DNA from: Paraescarpia echinospica
Taxonomy: Eukaryota > Annelida > Polychaeta > Sabellida > Siboglinidae
Direction of reading: 5' to 3'
NCBI GenBank assembly: GCA_020002185.1
Contig: CM034534.1
Span: forward strand, 17,428,656 to 17,492,655
DNA: 64,000 nucleotides
A program made the position numbers and the translations under genes. This document shows positions 44,205 through 53,252 of the stretch, piece by piece (position 1 is the first letter of the stretch; every line of letters begins with the position of its first letter). The notes under the pieces are model-generated. The model was not told the origin of the DNA. It was given only the letters and a program-made list of their open reading frames with translations, and searched no databases.

Positions 44205-45135
44205 TTAGAAGTGCTGCCAGTTTCTGTTAATTGTCACTCTGTGATTCGCTGGTGTCAAACCTTGCAGCATACATCGCACGGCTGCACTTTTTGACCGATC
44301 CCTGGCAGCGACACCTAATGTAACAGGCAATGTTTTCTCAGCACATGAGCAGTTTCTGTTGCATCCTTTGGTGCAGCTGCAGAATATGGTCTTTATCGTC
44401 TGCAGTGGGCAGGCAGGTTGTGTGGATGCCACTGGAACAAGCTTGCCGTTATCCAGAACCCACCCATACTCTTCATACGGAGGGAGGGCGGGCTTGCTGA
44501 CATGAGCACTCTTGTCTATCATAGTCGCCAAAGCTGCACGTTTCAAATGCAGAAGAAATGCATCTTCTGTTGGTGCAAGTAATTTCAACAGCGTTGACCT
44601 GTTGTTTAGGAACTTGTAAACTCGAAGCGAAGCTTTCCAAGATTCGATCCTTCGAATGCATCGTCTTTGTTGGTGTACATCACGATCATAAGGTTCCTTG
44701 CCTGATTGATCATGTCTGCTGTTACATGAGTGTCATCTTGTTCGGCAAAGTTCTCAAGTGCAGATATGTCCGTTGCCTTGCAGCGGTTCATCAACACCTT
44801 CTTACCAGTGAAATATGGATAGCTGGTTGTTTCTCGCCCACTAAGGCTGTGCAGGAAGGGAAGTGCATGGCATTGCGCTGGTCCAAGAGATCTGCACACA
44901 TCTCATGGATCAGTAGAGCAGTTCGAACCCACATTTCTGGCAGATCTTTCAACAGCGTGCAAACATAATAGACGCACATGACAATGATGTCTGTGTCATT
45001 GGTGTGTATAATCACTCGGTCGACACCTTCATTCTGGACACTACATATGGTGTGAAGAATTACTCTGGTGTCGGCCTCCTGTTGAGTTGACTCCAGATCA
45101 GGCACATATGTAATTGAACTCTGTGTAACCAACAC
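44205..45135 (-). pseudogene. Frameshifted gene with EADTR and CXC-like motifs
   Basis: Four overlapping minus-strand frames form one decayed protein: STQQEADTRVILH and IIHTNDTDIIVMCVYY (45,135-44,791), ALPFLHSLSGRETTSYPYF then GKKVLMNR (44,899-44,606), LEKFRFEF/ESFASSLQ-like residues (about 44,660), then LLAPTEDAFLLHLKRAA, YEEYGWVLDNGKLVPV and CSCTKGCNRNCSC (44,588-44,205). The order EADTR, DTD, a Gly-Cys/Arg-(D/E)TTS block and a terminal CSC.KGC..NCSC cluster is shared by an uncharacterised multicopy family in many invertebrates; the cysteine cluster resembles a tesmin/TSO1 CXC motif. Intronless and multicopy suggests a mobile or retro-copied origin (inference). At least three frameshifts. 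Confidence 0.6.
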
Positions 45136-45419
45136 GTTCTTGGTTTCTTCCTTGAAACTGCCACCACGGTACAGTCACGTCAAGCCCATCGTTGGTGCTA
45201 GCTGCTCTTCCTTACTCCATGTCTCACATAGAAAGTTCAGCAGTCCCACCTTGTTGGTCGACACAGAAAAGAACTCCTGTGTATCAGGAGCTCTATACTG
45301 CTCACTGACCTCAAACAGCCTTGCTGGTTGTGACCGGGCATATCTGGGTTGCTGCACAGATTATTTTAGGTTTTGTGCATTGTACCGGTCACAGCAGATG
45401 TGTATGATACTTGTACCTA

Positions 45420-46020
45420 GTGCGTTCGAGTCAGCAGACCGAAGACATTTGGCTGGCATGTAGACGTGCATGAGTTTCTGCATTTAGACAGGCGAGAGGT
45501 CTTCGTGCAGCGCCTTGAAACGTAAGAACAGTGATCTTGAATGCACTGCGCTGTTGAATAGGTAGCCAGTGCAGTTCGTGAAGAATAGGGGGTCGCACTT
45601 TCACAACGAGCCTGTCGAGTAATAAGGCGAGCGGCAGCATTCTGGAGTCGCTGCAATCGACTGATGTTATTGGTTGAGGTACCGAACAGTAAAGAGTTGC
45701 AGTAGTCCAAACAGGATGTAATCATGGCATTGACTACTCGTTCCGCTGTCGGTTGAGTGAGGTAACGGTGAATCAACCCGATGTCGCGCAGGTGCAGCGA
45801 GCAAGTGCTGATAGTACGTGACACTTGCATAGTCATATCCAGGTGTCTGTCAAGGTGGACGCCGACATTTCTAACATGATCAGTTGCACATATTTCATTT
45901 GTCCCGACGCGCACACGGAGCCCACTTACAATGGCAGAAGCTGATTTGGGGACAACCGGTAGAATAATGACGGAGTGGAGAGTGAAGTTACTGTACCAAA
46001 ATATGTTGTGTCTGGAATGA
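45420..46020 (-). pseudogene. CR1/L2-group LINE fragment (RT C-terminus)
   Basis: Minus strand reads VRNVGVHLDRHLDMTMQVS, HLRDIGLIHRYLT, TSCLDYCNSLLFG, LQRLQNAAARLITR, then after a frameshift near 45,620 PILHELHWLPIQQRSAFK. This is the thumb/C-terminal region found after the YxDD box in CR1, L2 and Rex1-like LINEs. The endonuclease and RT palm are absent. Confidence 0.8.
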
Positions 46021-46032
46021 AACGCGTCCAGT

Positions 46033-46764
46033 ATGAATATGAGAATTATTAGTTATAATTGTAGAGGGTTACCTAATTACCCAGATAAGATTTATCAGCG
46101 TCTGTGTGTTAATGAATTACTGAATAACAATGATGTGGATATAATCTGTCTACAAGAGACATGGTATAGTAGACAAGATCTAGCCTCATTAAATACTTTA
46201 CCTAAGAAATTCCATGGAATAGGGGTAGCCACTGTGGATTATGCAGAAGGTTTATGGCGGGGCCACATTCCAGGTGGTGTAGCTATTATGTGGAGATGTT
46301 CCTTTGATAAAAATGTAATGCCACTTAACTTTAATGTTGACTGGATTACTGGATTTCATAGCCAAGTTTATGTTATTATGTGTGTGTACCTGCCTTTTGA
46401 ATCACTAGAAAATGAAGATATTTATTTAGAGAATTTGGGTATAATCAAAGCTATTATTGATGACCTAGAGTATACATGCATATCTATTGTGGGAGATTGG
46501 AACTCTGATATTAGTGTCAATGGATCCTTATTTGGTAATTACTTAAGAAGCTTTTGTGTTGAAAGCAACTTAACATTGTCTAGTGAATCATACCTCCCCA
46601 CTGGTACGTTTATTCATTACAGTGAAGCATGGCACACTACATCATGGCTAGACCATTGTATTTCTACAAGAGATGCAAATGATATCATAAAAAGTATGAA
46701 AGTATGGAACACCCTCAATACTGCAGATCATTTTCCCTTGTGTATTGTATTGATGTGTCCATAA
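46033..46764 (+). pseudogene. LINE endonuclease part
   Basis: 243 codons open. Carries the N-block (YNCRG), catalytic Glu (LQETW), VYLPFES and GDWNSD, and ends near TADHFPL, the SDH-like block of AP endonucleases. Continues out of frame at 46,704-47,435. Confidence 0.85.
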
Positions 46765-47604
46765 AGAGTATACCAGAGGTGGACAACTTGGCCAGTAGCA
46801 TGTCACACCGACTTGCATGGGATAAGGTTACTCATGAAGGTAAAAATGAATACTGTACATTAACTGATCTTAGTATGCAAAATGTAAATATACCATATGA
46901 AGCCATATCTTGCAAGGATGTGAACTGTAAAAATGAATCTCACAGAGAAGCGATAAGCAAGTGCTATGGTGATGTTATAGAGGCTATGTGCAATGTTAGT
47001 GATCATATATTTGATAAGTATTTAGATGTAGATAAAAGTCATGCTTCTAGGGGGCGCCCAGGTTGGAATGTATATACTGAAGAGCTTCACACTGAGGCAA
47101 GGCATAGCTTCCTCACATGGGTTGAAGCTGGAAAGCCTAAACATGGTCCAGATTTTGACTATATGAAATTATCTAGAGCCAGATTAAAGTATGGGCTAAG
47201 GTTCTTAAAACAACATACAAAACAACTAATTAGTAACTCCTTGGCCACAAAACTTCAAGATGGTAGACCGGATAGATTTTGGAAAGAAGTTAATCATATG
47301 AACGATTGTAAAGTACCCTTGCCAAACAGTATTGATGGGGTTACAGGTGCTAATAATATTACTGAACTTTGGTGGAGTCACTTTACTCAGTTATTTAACT
47401 GTGTACATGATAATGACATAAAGTCCTTACAGTAAGATGTCTCATACACTGAGGATATATTTGTTACAGTTGATGACATTGAATGTGCCATTGGGCAGCT
47501 AGACAAAAATAAATGGTGTGGCAATGATGGTATTTATGCTGAACATCTAATGTATTGCAGCAGACGGGTATTACCACTATTGGCTATGTGTATGTCTACC
47601 TTTC

Positions 47605-48195
47605 TTGTACATGGTTTCCTACCTGACTGTGTTATCAGTGGTACTTGTACCAGTAATTAAGGATAAATGTGGTGAAATCAATGATCGTGACAACTACAGA
47701 CCGATTGCTCTAGCCAGTAAAATTTCAAAAATACTGGAGAAAGTCTTATTGGATCGAATGTCATCCTTCCTAAGAACTAGTTGTAACCAGTTTGGCTGCA
47801 AGAGGAAGCTGGGTACTGATATGTGTGTATATGTTATAAAGGAGATTGTTGATAATTATAAATGTCTCAATGGGTCTATGTTCATGGAATTCCTTGATGT
47901 CTCCAAGGCCTTTGATAGAATAAAACATTCTACGTTATTTAAGAAGTTAATTAACAGACAAGTGCCTGGTTATATTGTTAGAATTATGATATATTGGTAC
48001 ACAAGACAAACTATGTTTGTATGTTGGTCTGGAATTTTATCCGATAGATTTAATGTGACAAATTGTGTAAGACAAGGTGGAATATTTTCTCCGTACCTGT
48101 TTAATGTTTATTTTGATGACTTAATTAATGCATTAACAAACTGTCGAATTGGCTGCTGTATAGGTGACTTAAATATTAATCAGATGACCTGGTGA
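47605..48195 (+). pseudogene. LINE reverse transcriptase palm part
   Basis: Contains DNYRPIALASKISKILE, FMEFLDVSKAFDRI, VRQGGIFSPYLFN and FDDLINAL. The catalytic YxDD box is split by a frameshift: the DD of SDDLVIF is read in the next frame from about 48,183. Confidence 0.85.
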
Positions 48196-48616
48196 TATTC
48201 TCACCTTCCAGTGTAGGCCTGAGGGAATTACTATCTACATGTGAAACTTATGGTATGAGTCAGGAAATAAAATGTAATCATAAGAAAAGCATGATACTGA
48301 TAAGTAGAGGAAAGTATATGAAGGATGTTTGCCCCCTCGCATTTAAATTAAATGGGGAGGACATAAAGGAGGTAAATAGTGTATAATATCTAGGCCATAT
48401 TATTTGCAATGATGCTAAAGATGACAAAGATATAATGCGTCAGTGTCACCTGTAGATGGGTTTTCATATTTTTTTATTGTATAGGTATACCTTATGTATT
48501 ATATAACGTGTTTCTACTATCACTTTAACAGTGGTAGGGGTATATGGACTGATATATGTATCACTATATGTATTTGTGTATGAAATAAAGCATTGAATTT
48601 AATTGAAATACATGCA

Positions 48617-48690
48617 TGTATGTGTGTGGTGTACTTGCGTGTGTGCGTACGTGTGTGCGTATGTGTGTGTGTGTGTGTATGCATACGTAC
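48617..48690. repeat. GT-rich microsatellite
   Basis: (GTGTGC)n/(GT)n tract directly after the LINE tail. Confidence 0.85.
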
Positions 48691-48930
48691 ATGTGCCTCA
48701 AGGAAGGGTAACCACATTCTTTTCTTAAACATGAGTATAAATGGGGTCGTTGATTCACACATTGTCTGCACGTGCCATGTCTGTGATCATGTCATCAGAC
48801 CGTTACGTAGTCTGATAGCTACAAGACACAGACTAGTCAGCTAGTCGAATGTGACAAGTGCTGGGAAATGGGAATTAATTATGATGGGAACATACATGTT
48901 TGTGTGTAACATAGATGTCCTTTTTTGTAG

Positions 48931-49132
48931 GTTCAGTGGATGTATGCTGTTGAACATGACTACGTAAACTGTGGAGATAGTTTCAACAGCATGCTTGAAC
49001 AGGCCTATCAGAACAATGAAAACAAAGTGGAATGGAACGACGAAAAAGGAAACAAACACAAAGTTAACCTTATGAAAATGGTGTATAAAATCAACCATAG
49101 AGAAATAAAATTGAAGCGCTCACTGGTGTTTG
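48931..49132 (+). CDS. PARP gene: WWE domain
   Basis: 202 nt, phase 0 to 1, acceptor tccttttttgtag, donor gtaaatat. Encodes VQWMYAVEHDYV, SFNSMLEQAYQNNENKVEW, KVNLMKMVYKIN and IKLKRSLV. The W, the (Y/S)xxLExAY helix, the V(N/D)xxxM strand and the terminal I+LKR identify a WWE fold, which binds poly- or iso-ADP-ribose and precedes the PARP domain in PARP14-like proteins. Confidence 0.92.
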
Positions 49133-49400
49133 GTAAATATATTTCCCCATTATGTACCTGAAAACATTATAGTAAAAGTTGTTGCTAAATACTTACTTAC
49201 ATAGTTCAATGTCTGTTTCATTTTCAAAATGCAAAAATATTTAGTATCATTTTTTGGACCTAAATTTTGAAAAAGTGTTACATTATAACTCCACTCTTGG
49301 GATATATAAAATATCTAACTAAAATTAATGTAGCAGCATACACGAAGCCCTATGTTTGCTTATGTTACTGCTTATCAGCACATGTAATTCCTGTTTACAG

Positions 49401-49549
49401 ATGGCATTGTACTGGGTCGGTGGTGGACTTATATGTGCAGCGATGAATCTCTCAAGGTTGAATCCCTGGACAAGGAAAGCTCTGAATACAAGGAAGTCAA
49501 GGACAAATTCACAGAAATTGTTGGAAAATCGGCGTATACGATTAATCGT
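49401..49549 (+). CDS. PARP gene: start of catalytic domain
   Basis: 149 nt, phase 1 to 0, acceptor cctgtttacag, donor gtgagttg. Encodes LGRWWTYMCSDESLKVESL and SSEYKEVKDKFTEIV, ending YTINR: the P..W......(V)xL...S.EY..V...F pattern at the start of macro-PARP catalytic domains. Confidence 0.92.
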
Positions 49550-50604
49550 GTGAGTTGTGTCTGTAGAAACTTTTATAATAATTTCTGGTGTGTAGCCATT
49601 GTTCCAAATATCAGATTAATTAAAATATCTTCACAGTATTCGTATTTGCACAGTAGTGTAATTGATTCATTGAGGTTCTGTTAGTAATATATACCAGTAT
49701 AATTGTTTAACAGGTATTTATAGGTGCCACATCAATTGATTTTTTGCTCATCTCATTTCAAATTCATTTTGTAAAAAAGCGAAACTACATTGTATCCTCC
49801 ACTATGAAACACAAATACGTTTGTGCAACATTCTTTTATGTAGTTTTGGTAAAGTCATCAGACAGACTATTAGCTTATTTAATTTCTGCCAAACAATTCA
49901 TACAAGTGATTCTGAAAATTTGAGTCTTCGTGTGAATGCATGATATGACTTTGTATGTATTTCTGTGTTGAAATATTCTGTGAATATTTGTGTGTGAATA
50001 ATCTTCACGCTGTAACTGCAGCGTTACTGAATGACTCCTATAGAAGTCGAGATGGTGTTCGATTGAACAGGTCTGCCTGAAGGTGAAGTGTAAAAACGCA
50101 TTGTGCAGGTCTAAGGGCTGGGCACTGCACTACATGAGAACTATTCATACACAAATATCCACCATTGTCTACAACCAGGTACTCGTTCGTGAGTGAACTG
50201 GAGTAACATGGCGTGAATGAACTTGCCCAAGGTTGAAAACGGCAGCAAGAGCCAAGCATCTCTTGATTGAGAGTGCAATACTCTAATGTCTGCACATGTT
50301 TCTTACGAATGCCATTATGTTTAATACATACTAAAGCTGACAATGATGTCATTATGTATGCCACTGCTTCAGGAGTGAGAAGGAGTGTCTCTGTACGGAG
50401 ACTGGATACCTTGACACAAAGACAACACGGAAACCTGTAGTCGTATACATTGACCTACTGAAACGTCACACTGCACCTGTTTGCCAATGGAGGAGATCAA
50501 GACCGCGATGTAAGACAGAATGATACAGTTGTGGAAACAACTCAACATAAGCAAGCATTATTCCTTACAAAACTGACTTTCATTCGTATTTATGAATGTT
50601 TCAG
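49550..50604. other. PARP gene intron with a SINE
   Basis: AT-rich intron; its only recognisable content is the rearranged SINE at 50,036-50,300. Confidence 0.6.
50036..50300. mobile_element. Rearranged SINE, halves in opposite orientation
   Basis: 50,036-50,140 matches the SINE 3' half in plus orientation (GAAGTCGAGATGGTGTTCGA, GGGCACTGCACTACATGAGA). 50,145-50,300 matches the tRNA-like head in minus orientation (CTCTTGATTGAGAGT, complement of the anticodon-arm-like block; CGAGTACCTGG-like on the reverse). So one half has been inverted, or two copies have fused. Confidence 0.65.
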
Positions 50605-50761
50605 ATCACAAGAATCCAGAATCCAGAGCTGTACCGACAGTATGCGCTGTGTCGAGATGAAATTGGGAAGCTCTGTGGACAGCAGACACTTGTTGAGGGA
50701 AAACTCTGGCACAACACAAGTTGTGATCTTGTGGACGACATCAATGCTGACGGTTTCAGAG
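50605..50761 (+). CDS. PARP gene: catalytic domain with triad His
   Basis: 157 nt, phase 0 to 1, acceptor tgaatgtttcag, donor gtaattcc. Encodes ITRIQNPELYRQYALCRDE, LVEGKLWHNTSCDLVDDI and NADGFR. RIQN..L...Y and L(F/W)H are diagnostic. The first triad residue (His) is present, but the Gly of the usual LFHGT is Asn (LWHNT), next to the NAD+ nicotinamide pocket. Confidence 0.93.
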
Positions 50762-50895
50762 GTAATTCCAGGGATGCATTGTAGAACAGCACTGACACCC
50801 TTATTTTCACCAGTCCTAAGTTCCAGTAACCACAGTTTAGATTGATGATATATAACCAATGTATTTAATCGTATTTATCAGCAAGTACCCTTTAG

Positions 50896-50934
50896 TGGTC
50901 ATCTCTAAAATACGTCACACTTATGGGGTGGGGG
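50896..50934 (+). CDS. Speculative 39-nt PARP micro-exon
   Basis: The exons at 50,605 and 52,540 join in phase, but the protein then lacks the family's KN..AYGxG(T/V)YF loop. A 39-nt block between tttag (50,891-50,895) and gtttcc (50,935) has the correct phases (1 to 1) and encodes VISKIRHTYGVG, which resembles GKNAxAYGKG. Both splice sites are weak. Without transcript data this is a guess. Confidence 0.25.
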
Positions 50935-52539
50935 GTTTCCGGGTCAACATAACAACGCATTACATGGGAGTAGGGGTTACCATTACGATGACAGCAAACA
51001 ATATATTCCTAGACACTGTTTATTTGAACGTTACAAGTTCTATCTCTCCTTGGCAGCATAGGCTACTCAGCAAATTTGACTTAATTGATCATTATGCCAC
51101 TTGTCTTGAAGACATTGGCTGCAGAGAGGTGACATGTAATAGCAGATAAAACATGATATATACATATAGCAAGTGGACATATATTAAGCAGACAAGGAAG
51201 CCATTGTTTTTCACTTAGGTTAAATTGTTTTTCTATGCGAAACCCATGCATATAGGGTGTATGCCAATTTTGTTTGAAAAATATTTAAGCAGCTATATAA
51301 TTTGTTCCAATCATTTATCATGGGATAAATAGAACACGAGTCACAACAGAATAGTGGTGCTTTATTGCATTAAATAAACAATATACTTATATGCTATGGC
51401 TCAACAACCATATATACCTTTTTAATACTACTACTATCAGTATTTTCATAACCATTCAATAACAACAATGTTTTTATTTCACACAAACAATCAGTACGTC
51501 CATATAATACCATTAAATGTTTTTGGCCTCCTCTTAGTTTCATTATCTCTAAGGGATCATCTGAGAACATCGATGTTGGATATTAGAAGAAATTTCTTTC
51601 GTTTTGGGGAGGGGAGATCATAGGTAGTTTGGTTTGGCACCAGATATCGATATTTTGTGCTTCAAATTTTCACCCCCCCTCACTTTGTTCGTGTGCACAG
51701 AGAAAATGATCACACCATTTCATTCTTCATTTCACACCATCACATTACTGCCTGGGCAATAATATGATTTTGAAGTGTTTGCCGATAGGCTGCTTTACCC
51801 CAAATCTGGGTCTAGATGATGATTGGCTCTCAGGCAAACTGTAGAGTAAAACATTAAATAAGAGTAAACATACCAGTTAATAATATGTTTAGGCAAATGA
51901 TAGAATGTGAATGATGTAGATCGACTAATGTTATTAATATATTATTGAGATCATTATACCAGTGTTTACAAACTTTCACATGAGGGATGAATGGGGGGGC
52001 TCTGGCTCGATGAAAGTTGTTTCACCTGTAGTAGGCCATCTACATTCTGAGATGATTCCTAAGGTTGTTGGACTACATTTTAATATGTTTTGCATAGCTA
52101 GATTCTCACTATTATTGGATCTTATATGTTTCATCCCATTTACTCTGAGCATGTAGATTTGTTGACAATTTTGGATGAAGTTCTGTGAACACCAAAGTTT
52201 TATAGACTATATACTACCGTACATGGTTTCTTCTTTAACAAAATATCATAACAATTCTTCAAACAACAGTCGCCCATCCACAGTTAATGCAATATAAATA
52301 ACCCTTTTTGATGAATATGCATACTAGGATGACAAGTTTATTTTAAGGAAATATAGCAGTGTCTGTTTGTCTGAGAAGAATGTACAATCACATTGCAAGC
52401 GTATTGATGTTTCATGAATCAATACCTATGTAGCTGTAGTCTTCATATCCTCTATATTCAGTTTACAGCCACACGACGCTCGATTTAGTTAGTCAGTGAA
52501 AACTCATTCAAACTGACATTGCTAATTTGGTTGTTTTAG
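50935..52539. other. PARP gene intron, no feature seen
   Basis: AT-rich intron. A 96-codon open frame at 50,859-51,149 overlaps the micro-exon candidate but shows no domain. Confidence 0.5.
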
Positions 52540-52793
52540 ACACTCCCATCCTCTTCACCCTGAATCCTTCACCAGACAAAAGTGCCGCACGAAATACAAC
52601 GGTCCAGAAATATGTCTACTTGACACGAGTTGTAACCGGTGACTGTGCAGTGGGCCAACAGGGTTGTACTCGTGCACCTTACAATAGAAAAACTGGTCGC
52701 CTATATGACTCGGTGTATGATTCCATAACAAGGACATATACCGTGTTCTCCAGATATCAGGCTTACCCAGAATACCTGATATCATTCTGGTGA
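52540..52793 (+). CDS. PARP gene: last coding exon, end of catalytic domain
   Basis: Acceptor ttggttgttttag, stop TGA at 52,791-52,793. Encodes ILFTLNPSPDKSAARNTT, KYVYLTRVVTGDCAVGQQG, GRLYDSVYDSITRTY and AYPEYLISFW. YLTRVLTG, LYDSV.D and AYPEYLI are standard for PARP14/15-like enzymes. The usual (T/V)YFA with the triad Tyr is ILFT here, and the third triad position falls in RTYTVF, so a H-Y-(E/I/L) triad is not evident. The domain ends directly after AYPEYLI.F, as in the family. Confidence 0.93.
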
Positions 52794-52994
52794 AGCCTCA
52801 GCACATGACGCAACTCAAGAGCACGTGTATGTGGACATTTTATTGTATATGTGGGAGGATATGCCTAGGATTTGGCTTATTTTGTAACATGCATTTTTAA
52901 TTCGTATTTTATTGTTTATTGTATGCACACACTTGCACGCACGCATGATCACAGACAGACAGACACGTGCATGTATGCATTTACCATGTTTCAG

Positions 52995-53158
52995 ATCAAA
53001 TATCTGGTGTGGTGTTTTGTGCTGCCAGTCTCAAACAGGAACTCGTTTCAGTGGAACTGAATCTAGATAAAAAGACGTCTTCAGTATGTTTGCCACTGCC
53101 AGTTGCAAATGACGTCCACCACGCTAGTGTTGTTGGCATTCGGAGGCCTAATCGGTGA
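52995..53158 (+). CDS. Possible alternative 3' exon after the PARP stop
   Basis: After acceptor-like ccatgtttcag one frame stays open to TGA at 53,156-53,158 (ISGVVFCAASLKQELVSVEL, DVHHASVVGIRRP). No family recognised. It may be an alternative last exon, 3'UTR or chance. Confidence 0.2.
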
Positions 53159-53246
53159 TGCGTGCATGTATATATTAATACATTTATGTTTCTGTTATGT
53201 ATTGATATATGTAGATTTAATGTGGCCGCTGCTTGTTTGATGTTGG

Positions 53247-53252
53247 AATAAA
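53247..53252 (+). terminator. Poly(A) signal AATAAA for the PARP gene
   Basis: First well-placed AATAAA, about 450 bp after the PARP stop codon. Confidence 0.5.

Larger units (their letters stand above)
46020..48600 (+). mobile_element. Decayed APE-type LINE, plus strand
   Basis: Begins with ATG at 46,033 (endonuclease: IISYNCRGL, DIICLQETW, GGVAIMWR, GDWNSDI), shifts frame near 46,750, and continues with a linker (GWNVYTEELHTEARHSF, GKPKHGP). It has a TAA at about 47,433 and another shift near 47,640 into the RT palm (DNYRPIALASKISK, DVSKAFDRIKHS, VRQGGIFSPYLFN). A shift near 48,180 precedes DDLVIFSP; the protein stops near 48,450 without the usual C-terminal region. The end holds an AATAAA and AATTGAAAT tail. 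Non-functional. It lies immediately beside the opposite-strand fragment at 45,420-46,020, inside the PARP intron. Confidence 0.85.
30602..52793 (+). other. PARP14-like gene: macro - WWE - PARP, partial at 5' end
   Basis: Gene model on the plus strand. From exon 37,703 on, every splice phase agrees to the stop codon. Domain order is Ser/Thr-rich linker, one macro domain, a Pro/Ser/Gln-rich linker, a WWE domain and an ART/PARP catalytic domain. This is the C-terminal layout of the macro-PARP group (PARP14/15), proteins that bind ADP-ribose through macro and WWE folds and mono-ADP-ribosylate targets; in vertebrates they act in antiviral and stress responses. Here the catalytic triad looks altered, so transfer activity is doubtful while reading of ADP-ribose may remain. 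The start codon and any further macro domains upstream were not found. A poly(A) signal lies 450 bp after the stop. Confidence 0.88.
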
